Source: Eopsaltria australis | Lineage: Eukaryota > Chordata > Aves > Passeriformes > Petroicidae | Direction of reading: 5' to 3' | Assembly (NCBI GenBank): GCA_034509425.1 | Contig: JAVTVJ010000072.1 | Location: 434,001-498,000, forward strand | Length of the DNA: 64,000 nt | Shown: positions 33,006-47,300 of the stretch, one piece after another | Layout: each line of letters starts with the position of its first letter | How positions within the stretch are numbered: position 1 is the stretch's first letter | Notes under the pieces: generated by a model | Database searches by the model: none | The model's input: the letters and a program-made list of their open reading frames with translations, nothing else | Told to the model about the DNA's origin: nothing | Made by a program: the position numbers and the translations under genes

Positions 33006-35984
33006 TGTTATAAGTGTTTCATTATGTTATTAGTTTTGTGCATTATTGTTTAAATGTAAATTTCTTAAATGTCTGCAAGATCATTGTCTCCTAATATAGC
33101 CTCGCTATATGAATTGCACATGTATGGCATCTTTCGCTTTATTTTTCCCATGGAGAAACAGAAAATTCTAATAAATTCTCTTATAATCAATGAATTTTAT
33201 AATTCTGATACTTTTTTCTTAGTTGAACTTGCTGGAAACTTTTTTTAAGATTTTGTGGTTAAATGAAAAAATAAATGTTGGAGGGAAAGAGGAGTTAGGT
33301 ATTCCCTAATATTCCGTAGTATTGTACTGATTCTGGACAATGATGTAAACTTAGGCACTATTAATGTCTCAGAGATGGTAGGCAGTATTGTGTCATGCAA
33401 TTTAACCTTCTCCTTTTACCTATGGAGGTGAATTTGACAGAGGAATAAGATTTCTATCTTTCTACCAACTTGGTTATTGAATTACGTTTCTCTACAGTGT
33501 GTAAGGTTTTTGTCACCATGGAATTTGCAACAATAAGTAAGTTTAAATTTTTCTTTGCCAGCCCTTCAAGTGGGTAAAATAGTCATTACTCAAACTCAAT
33601 ATTTTCACATGAATTGCAGTGATTTAAGCTTGTATTGTGGGTTCCATTTTGTAAAGCATAAAGCTGCATATTTTTAAGAGGGGCTGTGGGTGCACAGATT
33701 TCTATGTCTTACTGAATCCTTGTAATAGGATTTATAACTGTGAGTCATGCTGATGCCTTATGAAAAAGGTTTAATCATCACTGGAAATACATGTGCTAAA
33801 TGACTATACAGTGTCACAGACACCAGAGATTCAGGGTGAAAAGCAGAAGTAGGTTATGACCTGGTCAGATCTGTTACAGTTTCTGGTGACTGACTTATTC
33901 ATTGCCTTACCCCAGGAACACGGAGGTAGACCTCTCTGGAGTCAGGGGGCATTTAGGCTTTGTGTGGCTGCTGGCCTGCCCCAAGAAGGAAAGGGTCAAA
34001 AGTGTGCCTTCTGATTTGCAGAGTGGACAAAGAGGCGCTGGAGACAGAGCAGAAGGTATTCCCAGCATCCTCTCAGATGGGAAGCAAGCAGTAGTTGAGG
34101 TGCATCAGGACTACGTTATTGTTCCAGGCCTGGGAACAGATTGCTCATAGCAGGGCTCTAGTTGAAATTGCAGCTCCTTGTGTGACCTTCCCAGCAACAG
34201 AGAAGAGCAGTGATGGAGCATTTCAGCCCACGAACAAGGCAACACTGCCATCTGAGGCCAGGGCCTGACTGGAAATGTTCCTCTTTTACTAGGAGACACC
34301 AGGCTCTCTGTGCCCCTCAGCACTGAGACTGTTTCTCTGTTAGAACCAGGGGAAGGAGGAATCTTATGCTGAGAGACAGTCCTCCCATTTGGGAGCAGTG
34401 GCAGTGTTATGCTGCTCTGTTCCAGCAGTGCTCAGTGTTGAGCAGTTGAGGTGCTCTGTGGGGGCTGTGAGCACTGTGGTGTGCTCCATCTCCTGCCTGG
34501 CACACACCACCAGCACTCACCACCTTTGCCTTCCGGCTTGGACTTATACCTGTTCAAGCAAGAGCTCTGTCATTGACCTTAAGTTAGGCTGTGTTCAAGC
34601 TGGCGTTTTCTACCTGGCACTTCTGCACATAGTCTGAGCAAGATGGGGCCATTTATGCAGGCTCTGATATGCTCAGTCTGTTGTCTGGTCAAGATACTTG
34701 TGAAGGTATCCCTTGTCAGCTGCTTGGGAACTCATGGATAAGAAGGTATTCTGTTTGGGGTAAAAGACTGAAGAATTTATCCTGAGGGATGGAAAGGTGT
34801 TCCAATGTCTCAGAACAGGCTTTCGGTATATAAAATTGGATCGTAGTAATTGTGAATGCTAAAAGGTTTGACAGTGTTGTGCAGGAAAAGAATGCCACTT
34901 AGTGTGATACACTGAACACTTGAAGGAGATGGAGTGACAGGAAAAGAATCAGAAGATGACACAGTCCATCCTATTTTGGCACAAGGTAAGAAGAAAATAC
35001 AGTTCTAAAGATTTCTTCAGATCTACCAGTAATAAATACTGCTCCAGCCCATGAGTTTAATTATTAATCAATGCTATGCGGGGATATGAAGGACCAGGAC
35101 TCTTGTTAAATGTGGCTTATGGTCCTATTATCCCTATGGTTTTGTTTGCTCCTATTTCTTTTAGAGAGGCCATTAAAGTCCTCTAGAAGGAGATGGGAAA
35201 TTGCTCTTCTTTTAGAGGCTACTGAGCTTGCTCAATATGCAAAGTACTTAAGAATTGAGAGGGTAAGGCTAGACAAGAATTTCTATTTGCAGTTTTAAGC
35301 CTGAACCTCATGGATATCAAGAAACTTTTGCAGACTGGGAACTGAGACCCAGACTAAGGATGGCATGAGCTATCCCAAGTGGCTGTAACTTTGAAAAAAT
35401 ATCCCTGAATTTACTAAAATGAAGGTCTTTCCTCCAAGGCTGCAGTGTGGAGTACTGGTCAACCCTCCTGTTTCCCCACATTGCTTAGTGTTTTCTCTAT
35501 TTAAAAGTTTAGAATTTTTTACTCAAATAATCTCTGGGGCTTTCCTGTTTTAGGAACCCTTCAGTCATTTGCAGAAAGTCTAGACAGTACAGTCATCAGT
35601 AAACCTGCAAACAGCCACTCATCAGTAAAATTCCTGGTGCTCACTGTGCACAAGGTTTGGGTAAGCTTAGTTTTGTCATGAAGCACGAGTTTGTTGGAGG
35701 CAGTGGAGATGGAACTCAGGCTCTTTGTCTCAGTCACAAAGTGTGTGATGCCTGGAACCAGAGTTCAGCTGAAGGATGTGATAAGAAAGGAGAGCTGCAA
35801 GGAGGGAAAGGGGCTTTATCTGCTTTATTCACACGCACTGCGTGCTCCTCTGTTATAGCTCTGCTGCTATGAGTGATCCCAGTGGAACCAAAATCATGAA
35901 ATCCATTGAGCTGATGAATATTAAGGGTTAAAACACTTTTACATCTCTCAATAAACTGTCATCCTAAATAGACACATAGAGAGG
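33006..35984. other. No gene seen; GC-richer stretch at 33.9-34.65 kb
   Basis: Mostly AT-rich. From about 33,890 to 34,650 the sequence is clearly richer in G and C and has several moderate open frames on both strands (60-87 codons). It may be an old transposable element, but I find no LTR ends, CR1 blocks or protein domain. Confidence 0.4.
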
Positions 35985-36262
35985 AAGTCCTGCACTGAGT
36001 GTTGTTCCTCAGGGATTGGTATCAGGACCAGTGACATTTAACACTTTTGTCAGCAACACGGACAGTGGGATTGAGTGCACCTCAGCAAGTTCAACAATTA
36101 ATTCTAAGCTGTGTGGTGTGGTTGACGTGTTGGTGGGGAGGGATGCCAACCAGAGAGACCTAGGCAGGCTTCAGAGGAGGTCCCATGCAAACATCATGAA
36201 GTTCAGCAAGGTCAAGTGCAAGGTCCTGCAACTGGGTCAGGGTCTGATCTTCTCTACCAGTG
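35985..36262 (+). mobile_element. CR1 LINE fragment, reverse transcriptase C-terminal part
   Basis: A plus-strand frame encodes a decayed CR1 RT segment. A degraded PQG..SGPVTFNTF block comes first, then TDSGIECT, then a destroyed catalytic-box region, LCGVVDVL, RDLGRLQRRS, and MKFSKVKCKVLQLGQG. The 'F/YADD' catalytic motif is lost (ASSTINSK in its place). It is truncated at both sides and dead. The reading order and spacing agree with CR1 ORF2. Confidence 0.85.
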
Positions 36263-39200
36263 ATGAAAAGAGGACATAGCAGGACAGATTTTTGAACTAA
36301 AAAGTTGCATTTGAGCTTTGATTTTTTTTCTTATACTGATGTTACACTTGCAGTCTTTGAAAGGTGTGCTATCGCTTCCAAATGTGCTTTGTAGTGCAGT
36401 TATGATTTCTTAGGGTTTGTGTTATAGAATTAATTACATTTTGGTTAATGCTATGTACTTTTACATGTGAGGTTCCTCAAGAAAATTTCTCTAGGTTCTT
36501 CTAGTCAATCATCTAATTAACAGTAAACAAATTAGTTTCAATCAAAAAGATAGATAAGTCAAATAAATATTTGTTCCATCTCTTCTATTTTGTTTAGTAC
36601 ATGGTGGAATTGTACATGCTTTAATTTATTCTGGATTCATCCATTTGCTTATGACCTTCATGAATATTTTTCAGGTATCTTACATTCTGGTTGTCATCAC
36701 CAATGGGGAAGCCCACCTACACCTCCATGTCACTTTGAAGAAAGCCTTATTTTCTAATTTCTTTCAAAGTGCTGTCAAAAGTCCTGTATTCTCTTAAACC
36801 TTGTACATTAATGTGCTAACAAAGACGGTTCAATTTGATATTTATTCTAAAACTTGGGATGTTTAAACAGTAGCTGCACTTATGGTAGGCAGCTCTCCAG
36901 CAAACGCATCCAGAATGTGAATTCAGGTTTCTCCTTTCACTCTCAAGTAAATGCACATGTTATAAATACTGTGGGGTTTTGCCACTCTAATTTGACATAC
37001 GGCAGTGATTTTCCTTCTTATTTTAATGTATAAGGTTTCGTAAAGAAAAGATTACCTGAAAGCTTGATACCTGTGATTCAATCTGTCCACCTGGACTGTG
37101 ACAGGCTTCAGTAAAAAGAACTTTGAAATCCTATCCTTGCCATTTAGAAAAGGTTGTATCCCTAAGATCTAAGTCACTATTCATCGAAGTTAATTAGACC
37201 TCTAATTGCCCCAGTTTTCTAATAGCATTAAGGGCTCAAATTACTTTAAAATTAACTCCTAACAAATTTCAGTCCAAAATTTATAAAGCTCACTTTAGTA
37301 GTGAAATTTGGTTACAGAAAGTATTAGCAGCATTTGGCTGAGAACAGCCATGCTATACGAAACAGCATTCAAACCCTGAAGCAAAGAAAATTAAGTTAGG
37401 TACAGAGTTTGTTACAAAATGAAGAGAGATGGATACAAGGAGAAAATGAGTATCAGGGACAATTTGCAATGCTGAAATTATGTGTGTTGTGAATACCATG
37501 AAAGCCCTTTGATTTGGCTAAGTGCTGCATAATAGTTAGAAAAGCTATGGGGAACTCTTCTGTATCTGCAAACAAACTGACCAGACTAGTTAATAAACTT
37601 GTTTTACATCCAGCTTCCACAGTGAGATAATTGACCTGTAGATCAAATAAGTACATTTGAATTTCAAGTTATGCAGAATCAGACTAGTCACTAAACCAAA
37701 TATTAATAATAATAGCAGTAAAATCTGGGTTTAGGGTGCTCATTAGTCTCATGTATTTATTTTTATTGTAGAGTACAGGCATGGATTTCCCATTAAATAA
37801 TCTGGGGGGTCTTCTAGCTGATTTACAAGCCTGAGAATAATGGTATTTTAAGCAATACATTAGAACGGAAAGAAAGATCTCTCTTTTTTGGCAAGTTTCC
37901 ATTTTTGCAATTTAGAAGATAATTTTTAATCTTTTACCGGATCACACTGTCCTCCCAACAACACAATATCAAGACAAAATGATGCAATGCTATTTCCAGC
38001 TTACAGCCTTGAGACAATTGTTGGTGATAGTTTAATTTCTAATGTTACTACCCTGAGAGGTTAAGGGGCACACAGGCATTGTACATCTTGTTACTACATC
38101 TTGACCTGCAGTTTAGATGCATCTGGAATGTACTGTTTGAGTTGTTTACTCTAAAGAGCTGCCAGTTTTTGTCAGCTTGTAGAGACCTCAGATAGTGTGA
38201 ATTAAGCATGGCTTGACAATGTTGTAAGCACCAACTTTGTGTAATATAACTGTTTTTGTTAAACTGTGGTTCTTTTAAATGTGATACTTTTCCAGCTACA
38301 TCTCAAGTGTGCATGCATCAGTAGTGAAATAAATACTTCTCACAAGTTACTGTCTTCTGTGTGTTTCTGAGGTGTACAGGTTAAGTCAGCAGCCATCTTT
38401 AGTTTACTGAAAATAAAACTTAGAATCTGTATGATCTGTCTTGAGGTATGAAAAGTACCTGTGGTGGTGATACAACTTCCAATAGGAAACACAAGTCTGT
38501 TGCTGAGTGTGTTGGCAATAAAAATTGGGGGAGATTTGGAATTATGATAGCTGTAAAAAACAGTTTTACAAAACCAGTCAGATTCCCTCTTTTAGCAATA
38601 TATGCCTGATGCTACATATCTATTTGTTTTGTGAAGCTACATGAGAATTTTTTATCAAGTAGTAAGTAACTGAAGTTTGCAGTCATTCTTTATTGGTAAT
38701 ATCAAGGGGCTTTTTTATGTCTAATAAATTATTTATACACTGTCATTCCACAGAAATCTAGCATTTCCTGAACCTCTTCAGTCCCAGTGGAGATGTCAAG
38801 GTGTAGATTAAGAAATGGCAAGGAGGTGCCAGGAGCAGCCTGCACAATTTTGGCAAGCTGTAGGGTTACAAGTAGAATATATCCTCTTGATGCTCAAGCA
38901 TTTTGTCAAGATACCTGTGCATTAAAAGACACTATTAGCTAAGATAATGGTGCCCCTGGGTTGAAGGTGGAAGGCTTTTCAACTGATTTTAATTTTTCAT
39001 ATTCACAGAAAGTCTTCTTCCTCATTCAGAAACTTTGAAGGAAAACTGAAAAATGCAGTTTTTAAATTAAAACTCTTCAGTGATGCAAAACATTTTGAGG
39101 GAATTTAGAAGGTTAAACTTTCATAAAATAATTCTCCTTGCTTTCTGCTTCTTGTATGTATTATTCTTACTGAGGCACTTGCCCCTAATATCCCATTTAG

Positions 39201-41905
39201 TTCAAGTCCTGAACCTGAAACTTTTTATCTAGCTAAAATGTTCCTTAAAGTAAGCATTAAGCATGCCTGTTTTTAGAGTATGTATCTTCATGTTCCAGTC
39301 TCTTCTCAGCCTTTAAAGAAATTCATTTTTATGCAAATTGAAAAAAACTGCTCAAGGTAAAAGTTCAAGAGTATCTAATGTGTTTAAATATTGATGTATA
39401 TTCTATTGCAATTTTTAAAATGTGCCTTGCCAGAGCTTTGGGGTGCATGCACAAATCAATTTAAAAGCACTCATACAGTCTTATGTGGAAGCATGGAAAG
39501 AGAATCTTCAGAAGAATTAGTCTGAGGAAGGCTTATTCTCACAAGCTAATTGAGAAGGGTATGGTACAATATAAAATATATGTGCCCATTTGTGTTTTCC
39601 CTTTGTAAACTTAAAATTGAAAAGGGAAAATCTTCATTACTTTTGGCACAAGTAATAGAGCTGTATAGAAATTCACTGCTAAATCTCAGTAGCATTTTTG
39701 ATAATTCATTTGCATTCATTCGGTATAATGAGTATAATTAAATAGCTTTTAGACCAACAAAATATTTTGCTTAAAAGAATATTTTATGTTGAGGAAAATA
39801 TAGTAAGGATAGAATGCCAGGACAGGATGCAAGCTTAACTCATTATCTCAATTCAAGGGGGAATAATAGATGTAAGACTGCAGCTGTAGGGGTAATATGG
39901 GGTTAGTCCAAATGTCTTTGTGCATATTGTCCCACAGAAGTCTTCTAGGGTTCAGTAGATAACTGGTATTTAGGTGGAAACCTAATCTTTGCTTTGGAAA
40001 TAATGTCTTCATCCAGAAGCAAATGCTGAGAAAGCTAGGCAGTAGTTATATTTATGTGCTGTGCTGTTTTTGTTTCCAAACTGTGGCCTTTATTGTTCTG
40101 GATCAGATATTATGTTGAAATACATAGAATTCTTTTGTACAACTCAAGGTTAAGTATGTTTCAGTGCTATCATCCATTTAAAGTATGTAAATATTTTAGT
40201 TAAGCCAGTGTGTTATTAACCAGAATTGTAACAAAATTGGTTTGATATGTATCATTATCTCTTGAAATTAGATAATATGCTGAAATAGGTCGAAACTCAC
40301 AGTTTAACTGGTGGTGGATATCAGGAGAATATCCTTGAATGTTTTTATTTTGTGATACCCATTTATAAAGTTCAGTCACTGCTCTGAATTAATTTGATGA
40401 TTGGCATATACATGTCAATGATGTCAAACACAATGATGTAATTTTTCCTTAACACTGAATAAAAGCACTGTAGATCTCCTCTGTGTGTCTTAAATAAGGC
40501 AATTAGTGCACTTTACATGAGGTTCCAGGTTTCCTGGGGTATAGCATGCAGCTTTGGGAAGTACATCTCAATCAGCTTGTCACTAGGATTAGTTTCACTT
40601 TTTAAACCTCTAAGGCTGTGTCTATGCTAGTAGATTAATCAATAAGCATTTCTAGGCACTGAAATATGAATGTCTCTTCCACCATGTTCCCTAAATATAA
40701 ATTAGTGAATCCTAAACAGTTTCTTGGCACATCTTGAGGTTTATATCACTCCAAGGGTTGTTCCCAATGTTCAGCTTCCTGCAGCAATTCCTGTGGTGGA
40801 GAATAAGAGAATTTGATCATAATTTTTGAATACCATAAATCCAACAAGCTACTCCATGCTACTTGCACTTGGCTTAAGTTCCTGGGCACACTCAGGTAAG
40901 TAGTGCAGTATAGACATTGTCCTGACAGCCTTCCTTACACAAGAAACTGAAAGGGAAGTCTTTATTCTCTGCAACGGGTATATTTCTGGAAAGCATAGGA
41001 TCTAAATTAGAGTCTTTTCTAACTTTTCCATTAGTTAAATTGGACTAAAACTCTTGTATATTCCTACTGCTAAAATAAAAGTTAAACAAAGTGTCTGCAT
41101 AGTGAAACAATAGCAACTGAGAATAAACAGACCCCAAACATCATCAAATTCAAGTTCTACCACTCCTATTATGTAATGAAGTATAACTGGTGAAGACAGT
41201 TTGATGTTAAACCTTGCAAATTGAACGTCATGAAATAATATTTGAATAAGAAGAAAATGAAATACAATAGATTCCTTTTTTTACAATAGATTTTTGGGTT
41301 TTACTCACAGAAATATAAGGCTTAGAAGAAAATCAAAGCTTTCTTCAGAACATTCTGAGCTTGTGAGAAGTGCCTTTCTTACAAAATCATTCTGATTAGA
41401 AAGCTCCTGTCCAGCTCTTCCTTTGATGCTTATGTACCAAATACTTGTCCAAATTATATTTGTATTTCAGAATCTCTCCCTCTTCAGAGTCTTCCTGTAG
41501 TTAAGAGATTTTCAGAATGTCAATAAAATATATTCATATCTGCAGTTATTACTGTGGGATTAAGCACCTTTTTTTTTTCCTTTAGGTAGGCTTCCTAGGA
41601 GAAAAGTGAAGAGGAGATTATTTAAAGCCAAGATTACCATTAACATGTGTGTGTTTGTTTGTCTATTTATCTACAAATTGTGTGTGTTTAATTGCATGTG
41701 TTTACATTAATTTAAAATAATGCATTTTAAATATCAGGGCTTTTTTCATTTCCAGCCAGAATTATAGCTATTACCATGCAGTGATCTAAACAGAAAACTA
41801 ATTGCAGATCTGCAAAAAAAATATTATTCTTTTAAAAAGAAATATTTTTCAGTTCAAGAATAGAGAAATGTTTTATATCTATATACATGTATAAATAATT
41901 GGATG
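36263..41905. other. AT-rich unique sequence, no gene seen
   Basis: Nearly 6 kb with no recognisable repeat, exon or RNA gene. Open frames are under 75 codons. It may hold conserved noncoding elements, which cannot be judged from one sequence. Confidence 0.5.
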
Positions 41906-41920
41906 CCAGTAGATGGTGCT
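41906..41920 (+). promoter_or_regulatory. CTCF-like motif (one mismatch)
   Basis: CCAGTAGATGGTGCT fits the vertebrate CTCF core CCASYAGRKGGCRSY at 14 of 15 positions. The mismatch (T for C in GGCGC) is what deamination of a CpG would leave. A single motif match is weak evidence for binding. Confidence 0.3.
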
Positions 41921-44311
41921 CACTGTGTGGTGTAATCTCTGGGGTTACCAAGACCTATAAAATTTGTTGCAGTGCAGTCAAACCAGCGTCTGTGCAACTC
42001 TTTACAGCTACTCTGAACAGATGGTAGGAATGTTCTGTCTAATTTAGTGTGTAGTACTAGCTTGAATACAGATCCATATACCACATGAAGACTTCTGAGA
42101 GAGTCCTTTTGCTGGCAATAGAAAGATTTTTACTGCCCTTGTGGGTGACAGCTTGAAGTAAACATGGTGGCCCAACAAGTGAGGATATATTGGGAGGGAT
42201 TCAAGGGAGCAAGGGTGTAAAGGGATACTCTTGAAACAGCAAATAACTAATGCCAAGAAGAAGAAAACAAAGGATAACAAGAGTGGGTTGAGGAGAGAAA
42301 ATAAAATGATAGGCAAGTGGTTACAATACTGAAAGAAATACTGATGGAGATGAGATGATAGAAGTTGAAGTGGAATAAATACAGCTGAATATGAAGAAAA
42401 GACATAGAAAATAGAAGACAATTAAGAAAATTAATAGACAGATATTTAGAAGGTAGATGTTAAGAGACAACAATACATACAAGGAAAGACTCAGTATGAG
42501 AAAAGGCTACATGTAGTGAAGTGGCTATGTGTACTACTAAGAAATAAATATTACAGACCTGATTTCACAGGAGGCTGGTGTAAGGTTTGAACAAGAAGAT
42601 CAACAATAAATATCTAGCAATCCTTGAACTCAATGCACTGACTTGTACTCCCACTTAAATATTTGGGAATAGTAAATATCTTCGGTTATTTTGCTTGGGT
42701 TATGTCTATGTAGAGCATTGCTTTCTGTCTGTCTCATGGCAGACTGTGACATTTAGAGGCATATTGTAGGTCATGCTGTTTGCTCTGTGTGGTAATTTGC
42801 TGTGATGTTGCCTTTAGTTGAGATTTTGGTCCCAGAGACACTGCCTGGTGTCCCTCAGCAATACTGGTGACTGGGACTGTACCATGGGACATTTTCTTTG
42901 GTAGATATTTTCTACCTGGCAATAAGGTTGATAGATCCAGGGCATAGCAGCTGGAGAACACTACTAATTCATTCAGAAGCTCTCACTTCATGTTTACTTC
43001 ATTTTCCTATGGCACAGGTATGGGCAAAAGGGTAACTATGGGCTCAGAGGATTTCTGTGCGGAAAGCTTCCACTGAGAACAGAGGAAGTAGGGAAATGAG
43101 TAAAGACTTCTTCCTCTCTTCCAGAAGTTCACCAATAGATGGAAGCAGAGATCCTTCCCTAAACAATCCCCAGCCTACCTATGGTTCCCTGTTTATAGTT
43201 CTGTGGGGTTGAGGTCATGACATAAAAGCAACAAAATGTCTTTGCATGGTGGAACAATTGATGAAAGAGACATGGGACCGTGGAGAGTAATATTGAAAGA
43301 GCTGAGAATGTCAATGCTATTTGTTAGATCTGCGTACACTAGTGCAACTTCATGATGTGGAGAGGTAAACAGAGCTTCTATTTAAGACATCATTTGTATA
43401 CCTAGAATTCTAACATATTTACAAGAGGAGTACTTAGAAGTTAATTTAAAAAATTAATTTCAAAACTCATAAATATAATACAGTCTTGTTTTTAACAGCT
43501 TTTTGCATCTATGTCCTGCTTTATATGAAATTAATCTAAAAGACCTGTAAGAAGAAACTAAAAGAAATGTAACTAAACTAGGGATCAAATAAAACTGTAA
43601 AATTCAATTAGTATTGCTTATTAGAGATTCAGTTGTTAGAGTATCTTTAAACCTTCTTTATCTACCAACCCTTTATTTGTCTTTGCTCTTTATGTATATC
43701 TTGTAAGAATTATTAGCATCTAACTTTAGTGAATGCAGCTGATTGCACCCAAATTTGAAAGTCAAAATGACCTGATATACAATTCAGTCTGTCTAAGGTG
43801 TTTAGCTTTAGCATCCCCAGGAACCTTGGTTGTAGAAACAGAATAATCCTTCTCTGAACATGGAAACCATGTTCCAAGATATAGTCTAAGATCAGTTATA
43901 CTTGAGCTGTTTCTACATCTTACTAATAATTCTTGGGTTGCATTATGAATTACATGTAAAATATTGCAATTGTTCTTTCATTTTGGTATTTATTTAGCTG
44001 ACTGCTTTTTGCACAATTTTGTGCATTTAGAGGTTTTATACAATGAAGTTGTATAGGGGTGAGTTGGCATACGCTTACCACCAGTTAGAGAAATAGTGTT
44101 TATCTGTCTGGCAGCTCATTGCAGGTTGGATTGTTGTGTTTGGGACCTGGAAACAGCAGCCTGGTTACCCTTTTACTCAGCCTAGGCAGGTGTCACACAT
44201 TGGTGGGCGCATGGTGTGAAGTGCCAGTACACAAGCTGGTGAGACTGAGTCCTGCTTCAGCTCTGATTCAGTCTGCCTTTTCCAAGTGTGCCTCTCATTA
44301 AAGATATAAAT
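41921..44311. other. No gene seen
   Basis: AT-rich. A 125-codon minus-strand frame (42,421-42,044) starts at an ATT-type/non-standard region and is Leu/Ser/Phe-rich with no domain. It arises from purine-rich plus-strand sequence and is probably chance. Confidence 0.45.
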
Positions 44312-44389
44312 ACTCCATTTGAAGTCAATGGGACAATTCACACACTTAGTCAGGCATGTACTTTAAGTAGATTGCTGAAGTGGGACCAT
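44312..44389 (+). repeat. Ancient amniote interspersed repeat, decayed copy
   Basis: ACTCCATTTGAAGTCAATGG, then GACAATTCACACACTTAG, then GCATGTACTTTAAGTAGATTG, then CTGAAGTGGGACC follow the block order of an old repeat found throughout turtles, crocodilians and birds. From memory its blocks are TTGACTTCAATGGGACTACT, CATGCTTAA, AAGTGCTTTGCTGAAT and GGGGCC. The family name is not assigned. Confidence 0.5.
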
Positions 44390-47300
44390 TCTGCACCACT
44401 GAAATGACTATACGCTCTTCACAACAATGGAAAATCAGTCTCACAGTTATTTTAAATATGACTCAGAAGATGATTAGATTTGCCTTCAAATGACTTCTGG
44501 TGAAAATGAATGGTTCAAGCAAAATATGGAGAATCATCACTCACAACATCAGAAAAACAGATATAAAATGTTTTCTCAGGTCATTTTGACAATGTTACAC
44601 TTGATTTGTGGTGCTGTATCAATAAATTTAAGGAAGTGAATTGTTGTTCTAGCATTACTTGTTTGAAGTAAGTGCTTGAAAGAAAACTAAGTGGTGATTG
44701 CTCATGTTTCATCTTTTAAAAGTCAAATATAAAGTTGTGTACCCTCTTTAAATCTAAGTATCTGCTGATTTTCAGTACTGTTTTTCGTTCCTAAAGAATA
44801 TATGGCTCAGCCTGTACAGAGCTCTGCTCTGATTTCTTGAAATACTTACTGTATATTAATTCTTAATAGAGATAAAACTTCATATAGTGAGAAACTTATG
44901 ATGTTTTCACAACATAGATATTTTGTTAGTAGAATAAATATGAGAGTAAAGATAAAAATAAATAGAGTTTAAATTAGAGTTCACTGTTATGTTGACGTAA
45001 ACCAGCTAATGATGGTTATCAAAGGTTCTTGATCACCCTTACCATATGTAGCCTGGTGCACTATGTAACTGGAACACAGGAAAAATTGCATAATGGGACA
45101 CATCAGAAGTTAAAGACCAATGTGGTCTCTCTGTATGTACTGCACTCAAGGTACAGTCTTTGTTGTCTTCAAGTAGCAGAATTTACTTGCTCTGTATGCT
45201 TGGATGTTATGACTTTGAAATCTCATTCCTGTTTCATTCCAGATTCTGCATTTTTCTCATCCGACAAATCAACCTGCATAATCGCAGAAAGGTCAGTTTT
45301 TGTTTTTATTTTTCTTCAGCAAACATTAGCTCTCTATTTATATAATTTTACTTGGTAGCTACTGCTTTCCATTATACTAGACAAATTTTTATTTATAAAA
45401 TCCTCTTGACTTGTTGAACTGCCCCCATCTCTCTCTTTAATTTTCCAAATATAATTAGAGGTCTGGATAAAATGAATCACCTTGGCAAAAATTCATCCAG
45501 CTTTATTGCCAAATTCAAAGACTGAGTGAGGCAAAAATGGTACATTGGTACACTTGATTTAAAAATAATTCTAAATGTAGCTGTATGTAGCATTAATTCC
45601 AGCTGAAACTCTGCAGAGTGATTAATTAAAATGTATTGTTGTAAATCCTTTGTGATGTGCTCCAATACTAAGTGTACCAGGCCAGACTGTGGTTCAGCTT
45701 CTGTATCCTAGAAGAGAGTAAATTATCACTGGTCTCCTTGCATGGCCTTCTACAAGGAGGAGAAAATGGGATAGAAGCAGTAAATGTCTAGATGGTATTT
45801 TTTATTTTCTTAGCAGTGGCCAAACAGTGGCAGGAAAGAGTAAGGAGCAAAGACTGATAGCCAATATGTCTACACTGAGTTGAGAGGGACCTGAAACTGC
45901 TACAAAGTGGTATCTATAACACTTCAATTAACTGATAAAATAGGAAGGAGGGCAGGTCAGAAAATGCCCTCTTTTTTTCCTGTGTCATTCTTTCTGCCCT
46001 CAGAATGTGACCTGAAGAGGTTGTTTCCAATGTCTGAAATTTTTGCCATGCCTTTCAGGGCATGAGTCCAGGGCTCAAGTTTGGAAGAAGACTGGGGTGC
46101 ACCAGCTGTAGTGCCCAGGAAAAAGTAGGTACCTGCTGGAGGAGGTGTAGTGGCATGGGCTCTGCCAGTAATGGAGGTGGCTGAGGCAGAACAAGCAAGG
46201 ACAGCTCAGCAGCTTTGGCTGTTACAGAGGGTCTGCTCTGTGGAACATGGAAATGGGGGAAAAGGAGTAGGTGGGAGAATTGAAGGGAAAAGAAATGGTA
46301 ACTTTGCTATCGTTAGGAGAGTCAAAGGAGAAGAAAAGCTGAAGCTTAGAGATATGTGGTAAACAAATTGGGAAAACTTTGGGAGGAACAAAGAGATTTT
46401 CTGCAGTGAATGGGAGATGTAGGGAACAGCTCCCTAGGAAGTCTAAAAGGCAAAAGAAGCAGGTTATTTCAGCATTTAGGTAGAAGGGGCTTGGAACATC
46501 ACCTGACTGCTCCTACAGATTTAGATTGGTGGTAATATCTCTTTCACTTTTCCTCAACCCTTGAAAGAAATATGAAAAAGATAAATGAAGAAAAGAAAGT
46601 GCCTTTCAAAAACACAGTTATTTTCCTGAGACAGTACATTTACTGCTGTGGTTCGGTCTATTCAATTCCAGTTGTCCCTAAAGCAGGCTTCTTCCACAAA
46701 CACAGATGATTGGACACCCATGCTTGGTCACTCATGCCTATGATGGAATTCCTAATGCTGAGCTTAGTCTAGTTCATTACATTATCATTTACATATACAA
46801 ATTTCCCAGTGATTGTGCTTTTTAGTATTATAATCATCTCAGGTAACTCTAGGTTGTATTTTCATATTACCAGCTATCATCAAGTTATTGTTTAACCTTA
46901 CACTCTATTACAGGTTCTGCTTTAATCTTTTTGAACAATTAGTTCTCAAATAAATAAGGATTTATAGCATTCTGTTTGGGGGGACTCTTTAGTGTTCTTT
47001 TACACACTTTTGTCATGTTTACAAGACCAACCCATGAACTTGTTAGTGGATTTTTAATTTCATCTGACATCTTTCTCACCCCTTTCCTGAAAAGAGACCC
47101 TTTTGTTTTGTTTTCCTTTAAATACATACTTCTGTTTTTCAGTTTTCAATAAGTAATTTTTCAGTTAATATTCAAATGTCTTCAGGCCAGACACTCTGAC
47201 ATGGGTACAAAAAGTTGACAGCTCACCTAATCCTTGAAATTGAAATATTGAAAGGTTCTCACTGTGTTCAACTTAATCTTTAGCAGGGTGTAAATGCACA

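Noticed and set aside
42044..42421. 125-codon minus-strand frame rich in Leu, Ser and Phe
   Set aside because: It is complementary to A/G-rich sequence, which produces hydrophobic-looking chance frames. No start context, domain or splice support.
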